Shown here: piece after piece, positions 57,142 through 64,000 of the stretch | Numbering within the stretch: position 1 is the stretch's first letter | How the letters are laid out: the number at the start of each line of letters is the position of its first letter | NCBI RefSeq assembly: GCF_002878395.1 | Contig: NC_061116.1 | Location: 126,120,976-126,184,975, forward strand | DNA length: 64,000 nucleotides | Direction: 5' to 3' | From: Capsicum annuum | Taxonomy: Eukaryota > Streptophyta > Magnoliopsida > Solanales > Solanaceae | Position numbers and translations under genes: made by a program | Notes under the pieces: model-generated | What the model saw: the letters and a program-made list of their open reading frames with translations, nothing else | Told to the model about the DNA's origin: nothing | The model's database searches: none

Positions 57142-57594
57142 GTTGTTGTCATTACATTATTATTACTATTGCTATTATTACTGCTATTGGATTAATTTTT
57201 TAGAGTCAATTTTATTTGTGTATCAGTTGGCATTACTTAAGGTAATTTTGGTAAGTAAAATTAATAATTTTTAATTTAATTTCTCATCTGATATATCTGC
57301 TATTTTTTTAATAATTTTCACTAGCGTATCTAACAACTGTTGTATAAAATACAACAATTGTTGGATTGTTTCCCTACTGTTTAAGTACCTCTAGTAAATA
57401 ATCATTTGTTATGATAGATGACCTAGTTGTTGTAACAGATGGCCTACTTATTGGATTTATGTTACAACAACTCAATCCAACTGGTAAATCATTTGTTGTA
57501 ACAGATGACCTAGTTGTTGCAACAAAAGTGTCATTTGTTGCAGCAGATGACTCTCCTGTTGGATTAATAACAATCGCCTCCGCTTGAGAACTAA
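57142..57594. other. AT-rich DNA with short 'ttgttg..acagatgac' repeats; no gene seen
   Basis: Between 57405 and 57560, three to four diverged copies of 'catttgttgtaacagatgac' plus 'ctagttgttg' occur. The 99-aa minus frame (57374-57673) is a product of this repeat and has no family support. Confidence 0.6.
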
Positions 57595-57599
57595 TGAGC

Positions 57600-57873
57600 T
57601 CATTAGTCACGGCTGAGCCCAGTTGGTCACGGTTGGCACTTCTCTTAGGCCCAGGCCACCACTCCTGGTGCATAGGCCACCACTTTGAGTCATGGCTCTA
57701 CACATGGATCGACCCTCATTGGTCACGGCTATGCCCAGTTGGTCACGGATGGCACCCCTGTTGGGTCCAGGCCACCACTATTGGTAGACAGGCCACCACT
57801 ACGAGTCATAGCCCAACATGTGACTTCCCACACGTGAATCGATCCTCGTCGTCACAGCTACGCCCAGTTGGTA
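57600..57873 (+). repeat. Tandem duplication, about 2.2 copies of a 118-129 bp unit
   Basis: 'cattagtcacggctgagccc' at 57600 recurs as 'cattggtcacggctatgccc' at 57717 and partly as 'cgtcgtcacagctacgccc' at 57847. Each full unit has two 'aggccaccact' boxes. It is GC-richer than its surroundings. The 105-aa frame (57594-57911) is a by-product. Confidence 0.85.
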
Positions 57874-58293
57874 TGATAGTGCATATCATTTTGTTATTGT
57901 ACATAACCTAGACTTTACTATTCTATCATTATTAGTATTTTAAACAAATTTCTTTATGTTCCATTAATGAAGGATTCAATAACAATCGGTATTAATTGTC
58001 ATAGTGATGTCGACATGGGAAAACAAATAACAAAGTATATCAACTCAAAAATATGTTATTGGCCCATCAAATAGACAATAAAAAGTTTAGTATCACTGGT
58101 TATGGTGATATTTCCATGGTCGACTTCAAAGAAGAACTCATACATGTAGAGTTTTTGACTTGGACAAAATACCTTGTCCACTCTGAGCCTAATATGGTTC
58201 ACAATTTCAAAACTAGATTAATTAGTACTCATCTCTATATTATTCAGTGGAAAAATACATAATTGCATATCGTGAGAATATTAATTCAGTGTC
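57874..58293. other. Unassigned DNA left of element F; no gene seen
   Basis: AT-rich. The 69-aa frame at 58053-58262 (MLLAHQIDNKKFSITGYGDI...) shows no domain I can name. It could be a fragment of a copia polyprotein, but the match is too weak to call. Confidence 0.4.
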
Positions 58294-60445
58294 TGTAACA
58301 GCCCAAAAATCCAAACCAATATTAGAACCATGATTCAAGCTCATACAAAATTAAATATCATGTTTTGGTATTTTTTGAGTGATTTGAATATATATTAAGG
58401 CCTTAAATAACTCCTAGCTTATAGACATGTCAAAATATTCCTTACCGATTGAGTTCTTGAAAAGAATGTTGGTATAGTCAACTTCAACAAGCATAACTTT
58501 AGCATTACTAAGATTTTTGAGCTCAAAACCCACCAAAATATATATAATTGAATTATCTTTCTAACTCCACTGATTTTGCCTTAATCCAATCGCAGAGTAA
58601 AAAGTTATGCCCAATTTACCAAAAGAGTTTCTTTCTATGAGAGCGCGTGACCCAAGTGACGGACCATCGCACCAGCGATGGCCCGTAGGACAAACCATCA
58701 CTCTTAAGCAGAAAGACCAAAATTTAGTCATCTTGGGATGGTTGGAGTGACATTTGGTCACGGGAGTGATGATCCATCACCCAGACCATCCGCTGGGGCA
58801 GTTCTGCACTGCTATAATGTTTTCAAAGGTTTTTTTGGTCTTTTCCCATTCTTTTAACACCAAAATAACGTCTTTTAAGATATTCTAAGGCTGTAATATA
58901 AGGCTAAATCACCCTAAATTCTCCTATGACTCAAAATTCTATCTACACATAAAGAGAAAACTGAGAAAGATATGATTCTCTCTTCTCCAAAAGAAAATTA
59001 GGATTTTTAGTCTCCAACTCGAATTCCCAAGAGTTTTTCAAGGCTTCCATCTCTAGGTTTGTGGGATTTCATCAATGGGTTCCTTTCAGCCATTGCATCC
59101 TAAAGAATGCTTAAATTGTCTAGTTTAATTCACTCTTCAAGTTTAGGATTTTCATAGGAAGCATGAGTTTCTTAAATTTTCAATTTATTTCTTGAATAAG
59201 ACCATGGATATATGTTTCCCCATAAGTTTAAGCATTTTACCATATGCAGAATCATGAAATCTCATTATATTAATAAATTGTTGATTTTTTTATGCTTGAG
59301 ATATGAAATTCACTATCATGTTCAACTTTTAATATTGTTATATTTAGTTGAATTCTTCAGAGCTGGTGGGTTATAAACACTCGATACCTAGGACTTTATG
59401 CATACACTTGTGACTACCATATTCCCCAGTTTTAATGTTTTTGAGTACTTTAGATATGAATTTATTATTATTTTTAGAACATTATTATATTGACATTCAA
59501 TTTTCAATGTCATTCAGTTGGGAGTAGTACTTAGCACTGAGTGTACCCAGGGATGACATCTCACCCATCAAGTAGGCTTGAAACCATTAGTAGAAGTCCC
59601 TATGTTCCAGAACTATGATGCCATCATAGGTTATAAGGGTTCACCCATTATTTTAGGTGTGTAACTCTATTCCTTAGGGACATTAGTTAGTGGATCCACG
59701 CCAGCTAGTGTTTGTACCCTTGGCAAGGTACAGAGCACCCATCCAACTAGGGTTACAGGTTGGACCACGATTTGCTCAGATTGGGGCATATTGGTTATTT
59801 TTATCTCCCACAGTCCTTAGTTTATGCTTCAGTTTATGTTTCAGTTCATATTTATGAATGACCTTGTATTTAGTTATTTAGTTTCATTCAATATATGTTT
59901 TTATACTTGGTCTTGCATTAATTTTATCATATTTCATACGTTCATGTTCAACTTATACTAGTTAGTTTCCCATCTCACATACTCAGTACATTCAAAGTAC
60001 TGACCATATACTTTCCTACACTATATTGTCTCATAATATAGGTTCAAAAGCTCAATACCTGAATCACACTTAACATGTTTTGGTACCATCCAACATAAAT
60101 TTTGGTGAGTCCTTATCATTCGATGACTAGTTATCATTTATTTACCTTTCAGTCTACATTTAATTTAGTCAGTTAGAGTTAGTCGGGGGTTGTCCCAATA
60201 ACTCATTATGATTTAGACAAATGTTTAGATTTTCATCATATTAGGTTGTTAGAAAGTTCTATTTCTATATGTTGATCAACACTTAGCTTAACATTACTAT
60301 TATTTTTATCAATTATGTTAGTTATATTCTACCTAGTATTTTGTTACTTTATTCACTATTCTATTGCATGCCAGGCCTTGGGTTACCTTTGTACCATAAC
60401 CTTCGGTACTGTGTTACGACTAGGAGATAGTCTCGGGTCATGACA
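58294..60445 (+). mobile_element. 5' LTR of gypsy element F
   Basis: 2152 bp from TGTAACAGCCC to GGGTCATGACA, directly before a PBS. Its first 150 bp resemble the LTR of A ('aatccaaaccaatatta'), and it shares 'gttgggagtag' (59518), 'gtgagtccttatcattcga' (60104) and other boxes. The left flank GTGTC is the presumed target site; its partner is outside the window. Confidence 0.88.
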
Positions 60446-60449
60446 AACT

Positions 60450-60462
60450 TTGTATTAGAGCA
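60450..60462 (+). other. Primer-binding site of element F
   Basis: TTTGTATTAGAGC, close to TTTGGTATTAGAGC, just inside the LTR. Confidence 0.8.
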
Positions 60463-60663
60463 ATAGGTTTAAAGTGTCCTAAGGTGTCCAAAAGCCGCGT
60501 TGATTAGAGTATTGTTCATGTGTGTGAAATTCGCCACACTTATGGGTAAGAGGCTATGAAATATTTTAAAAGTATCAATTTTTTTTCATGATTCATAATG
60601 TGCGATAGAGTGTGAACTCTATTACATTTCTTCTTCTAACTACCCTCTATCCATTTATAGAAA

Positions 60664-61670
60664 ATACCTCCTAATAGAACCAACGAAAGAATAAATGGGA
60701 ACCAATAAGCACCATCACAAATTCTTAAAGACCCTCTGAATGAGCATGTCTCTAATACTGAGTTCAGGGATGCTTTCACAATATTATCCCAATCTATGAC
60801 TGCTCAGAACAACCAGTAGGTTGTTTCCCCAGCCAACCCAATAGTGAATACGACCACAATTAGAATCCGAGACTTCACTCAGATGAATCCTCCAGTGTTC
60901 GTTGGGTCCAAACCTGAAGAGGATCTATAAGAGTTCGTAGATAGTGTTTAGATAGTGACTGAGATCATGGATGTCACTTCTACTGAGAGTACTAACTTGT
61001 CTTCTTACCAATTACAAGGAGTGGCTCTTAATTGGTTTAAGTAGTGGAAGAAGGATAAAGATACAAATGTAGGGTTAGTCGAGTGGGATGAGTTCGTGCT
61101 GTATTTCTAAATAGGTTTTAATCGCTTGAGTTGAGGGAGTCCAAAGTTAAGAGTTCATCAACTTAAAGCAAGGCAATAGAAGAGATAAAGAATATTCACT
61201 TAAGTTTATACAATTAGCAAGGTATGCTAACTAGGGCTTGAATAAGTAAGTTTGTGTCTTGTGTTTCTGATGACATGATCAAGAAGTGCAGGACGTCCAT
61301 ATTGGTTAAGGGGTTAGATATATCCCGATTAATGGTTCATGCTTAAGAGAACAAAGAGGAGAAGATCAAGAAAAGGGAAAGGGGAAATAAGAGGGATAGA
61401 ACTGGTAGCTTCAATTTCTCTTAGTCCAGGTTAGATAGTGGGAATCATTCTCAGTTTCGCCAAAAATCTTTAGCCCTAGCCCAATCATTTTCTAGTGCTC
61501 TAGTTCCCAAGTTCAAAAAGGATACTCATGACAGAGTGCAAGGCTCTAAGTCCCAGGGTAGCTTCAATAGTGTTCGCACCAACCCAGTTTGCAAAAGGTG
61601 TGGTAGAAACCAAAAAGGTTGTGCATGGCTGCCAAGGATTGATAACACTCAACTTACACGTTAATTTAAG
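60664..61670 (+). pseudogene. Gag of gypsy element F, cut by element I
   Basis: The start codon is ATA (for ATG): then PPNRTNERINGNQ, stop, EHVSNTEFRDAFTILSQSMT, DFTQMNPPVFVGSKPEEDL, and SSYQLQGVALNWFK followed by TAG (61042-61044) and WKKDKD. This is the Ty3 gag core, collinear with B. Further on the frame changes; the first zinc finger is CKRCGRNQKGC (about 61591), with the expected His as Gln. The second finger is absent because element I enters at 61671. Confidence 0.85.
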
Positions 61671-63037
61671 TGCAAGGAGGTCGTCGTCAATATATTTACT
61701 CAACTTTGAGTTGGGGTTGAATCCAAGAGGACCAATGTGAGTGGCAATCAAATTAGCTCAAAATAAAGGATGCTTGCTAAATTCAAACCTAGTGTACAAG
61801 TATGTAAACAAAATAGGGTGTTATGAAAATTGTCAAAACTAATGTTTATCTATGGTATTTTAATGTACTAATTAAGGGCTACGAATAATTAGAGTGTAAA
61901 CAACTAGGTTTTGATCTTGGCATTATTCTTTTCTAGGGGTAAATTATGTATAAGAACATGGCGATTTAGCGCAAACGCCAATTGTTGACAATAGGGTAGG
62001 CTATCCCCTATTTCTAGGAAATACCCAAGATATAGTCAACTTCATACTCACTCTTATGTATAAGATAGTGAGAATTAGTCAACTAAATCCATCAATTCCT
62101 TGGTTCTCTCATCTCTCTTTCAAGGATGATGTGGGCTCCAAAAGTTTACCCTAACCCCTTTTTTCAAGGATGGTTTGAGGTTTCAAGAGCTGGGGATTTT
62201 CATCTACAAACCCATTTGGGTATTTGGGGTTTTCACCCACAAATTCCAACCAATTTACTCAAGCAATAGTAGAATCCATCACCAACAAACTAGCATATAC
62301 ACAAATGAATCATAACCAACACGTAAATGCACCGAATTCTAACATAATCCCAAGAGAAAGAACTAGCTACACATAAGAGTAATAAGCAAGATATACCCAA
62401 TAATATACATTAATTAGATTTATGAAAGACTAAGTGAATGTTACTTTAAACTTTGAACTTTTACAAATCTTCAATAAGAGTTTACTAATCCTTTACTTAG
62501 AAGCTACTCTGATATATTTTCACCCAAAATTAATATAATAGTTGTCCTCCAAAAATGGAAACTAAGAAGTAGACCAAGTTCCAATAATTGGGAATGGATT
62601 AATTTTTCCCCAAGAGATAGGGTTTGAGTCTCTTAAGGTAATTTTTGGATCAGTTGTGCACATTTACATCTTTACCCTTGGAATGAAATCCAGCTAGGCT
62701 ACATTTGTGGAAGCTTATCCACATTTATAACTATTTCAATTGCGGTCAGAGCCACGTGAATGTAGTATGTTTACCTGCTTGACTGACTGCAATCACAGTC
62801 CTCAGACGACGATTGCGGTAACTGAGGCTATGTTCTGCTCTAGGTCTTCAAACTGCACTACTTTCCTTCTTTTGATCCTTTTCAGCTCGCATCCACATTT
62901 TTCATCTCATAACCTATGTTCCTACAAAATGTGCATATTAGTGAATTTAATCACAAATATGTCTCATTTATTCATTTAAAACATGGTAATATCGATGAAT
63001 GTTGAGTGCGAATGAATAGTAAATTCACCACTCATCA
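61671..63037 (-). mobile_element. 3' LTR of element I (minus strand)
   Basis: 1367 bp that reads TGATGAGTGGTGAATTTAC...CCTCCTTGCA on the minus strand, so it has TG...CA ends. A purine-rich segment precedes it on the same strand (63038-63053). It interrupts the gag of F. The left flank is TTAAG; the other target copy is outside the window. Frames at 61500-61751, 61528-61740 and 62740-62979 are shadows. Confidence 0.7.
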
Positions 63038-63053
63038 ACTCCCCAAACTTAAA
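63038..63053 (-). other. Polypurine-like tract of element I
   Basis: The minus strand reads TTTAAGTTTGGGGAGT directly before the LTR. The 'AAGTTTGGGG' form next to 'gaggacaagcaaagc' is what I remember at the 3' end of plant Tat/Athila-group elements. Confidence 0.65.
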
Positions 63054-64000
63054 GCTTTGCTTGTCCTCAAGCAACATTACCTTTTTACCATGATATAAAA
63101 CATATTTATGTTCACATACGATGACCCAATGATCGCAATGAGATCAAGCTTAATTACTACCTCAAGTAGCTCTTCAAACATGGGAAATGCTATTCTCCTG
63201 ACACCCATCAGCATAAAATATAAGAATTTAGGATACAAAAGACTTCGAAGAGCAATAATGTAACAATTACTGATAATTTAGCAGTGACTCACTTTTCGAC
63301 CTCAACTACACTATACTCTTTTTGCCTCTTTTTCCCAGAAGATGAAAAAATCACCCACCTCAACTTGTTCACATACCTCCTCATAAGAAAGAAACTTCCA
63401 CACACCAAGCTACCAAATATACAACAAGGAATTTAAGTGTAAAACTCTCTCCCTCACAAGAAATCTCTATGATAACAAGTGTCATACCATTGGCTTACCC
63501 CTATTTTCAATCGCCACTATAATGAAAGTAAATGGTTAGAGATCTCAAAGGGCTTTTTGAGCTTATAACATAGGTTCGGGGAAGGGTAGGATATCGTTTA
63601 AGGTCAACATGGTTTATACCCTCCTTGAACATCTACATCACACTATTTAATCTATTTTATTGACTACGGGCCACTTCTTTTAGTTAAAAATGTGCCTACA
63701 TTTATTCTCTTATTTCAACCATTTTCTTTCCATTTCTTTTTCTTTCATGCCTTTCATCCCTTTGTTGAATCTTTTCTTCTTCTATTTATTTGTTTCAATG
63801 CTTAAGCATGTAGGCACTCACTAACAACTTCGTGGCCTAAAGTTACTTCCTTCAATCTTCACCACCCTCAACTTAGGCCTCTAGCCTCAAGTTAGACTTT
63901 TAAGTTCAAGGAGGGTATGGTTTAAAAGAGGGATAAAAATTGAATGCCTCACGACTTTTAATGTGTATTCCAAACCATAAAGGCCCGAGCACCCTTTTCT
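63054..64000 (-). mobile_element. Element I, internal 3' region (non-coding, cut by window edge)
   Basis: Directly inside the PPT, the minus strand has 'cttgaggacaagcaaagc', then about 900 bp without an open frame. This fits the long untranslated 3' interior of Tat/Athila-type gypsy elements; the family is inferred from this border only. Confidence 0.5.

Noticed and set aside
55266..57274. Open frames of 645, 636 and 480 codons on the plus strand
   Set aside because: All three frames are open at once and translate only the TTC/CTC repeat into Ser, Phe or Leu runs. No unique sequence or domain.
57594..57911. 105-aa frame with Trp and His-rich repeats
   Set aside because: Product of the tandem duplication at 57600-57873; no start context or family.
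1..64000. Host protein-coding gene
   Set aside because: No multi-exon gene or conserved non-transposon protein motif was recognised on either strand; every convincing protein match is to a retrotransposon.

Overview
This window looks like repeat-dominated plant heterochromatin. I find no intact host gene and no rRNA, tRNA or CRISPR locus. It is AT-rich and almost fully accounted for by decayed, nested LTR retrotransposons. Their gag, zinc-knuckle, reverse-transcriptase, RNase H, integrase and chromodomain remnants, their Met-tRNA primer-binding sites and their roughly 3-kb LTRs read like the Ty3/gypsy Tekay/Del chromoviruses and SIRE-type Ty1/copia elements of Solanaceae (pepper, tomato, tobacco group). 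The Solanaceae assignment is from memory of these families, without a database search. Lineage letters (A to I) are my own labels.

Layout. 1-1450: minus-strand element H1 (internal end plus 5' LTR). 1451-5537: long LTR G (+) carrying a 68-bp tandem array, split by a solo LTR of family H (4148-4863, target duplication GCTTT). 5615-6950: fragments of an H LTR and of a C-like LTR. 6960-14637: minus-strand gypsy element D (3' LTR, non-coding interior, PBS, part of the 5' LTR). 14638-28917: copia element E, whose gag is cut by gypsy element A (14864-23530, target site TTATG). 28938-32155: more D-type LTR, probably the rest of D's 5' LTR on the far side of E. 32156-52095: gypsy element C, whose protease is cut by gypsy element B (33959-47851, target duplication AAGAC). 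The left LTR of B is in turn cut by H2 (35301-39413, target duplication CTCAG). 52107-53049: nine-copy tandem array of about 88-112 bp. 53050-58293: no recognisable element, but a polypurine patch, AT-rich DNA, a 1.75-kb polypyrimidine tract and a 2.2-copy tandem duplication. 58294-61670: gypsy element F (5' LTR, PBS, gag). 61671-64000: minus-strand element I inserted in F gag and running off the window.

Relative order of events follows from the nesting: C before B before H2; E before A; D before E (inferred); G before the solo LTR; F before I. All coding remnants carry stops or frameshifts. Many stops are TAG or TAA where I expect glutamine, as methylation-driven decay would give.

The most interesting material is (i) family H, a compact LTR element with no visible pol but with a decayed reading frame of roughly 520 codons that I cannot assign, and (ii) a non-coding interior module shared by A and B that sits where the pol core should be, suggesting a non-autonomous Tekay sublineage with very long LTRs.
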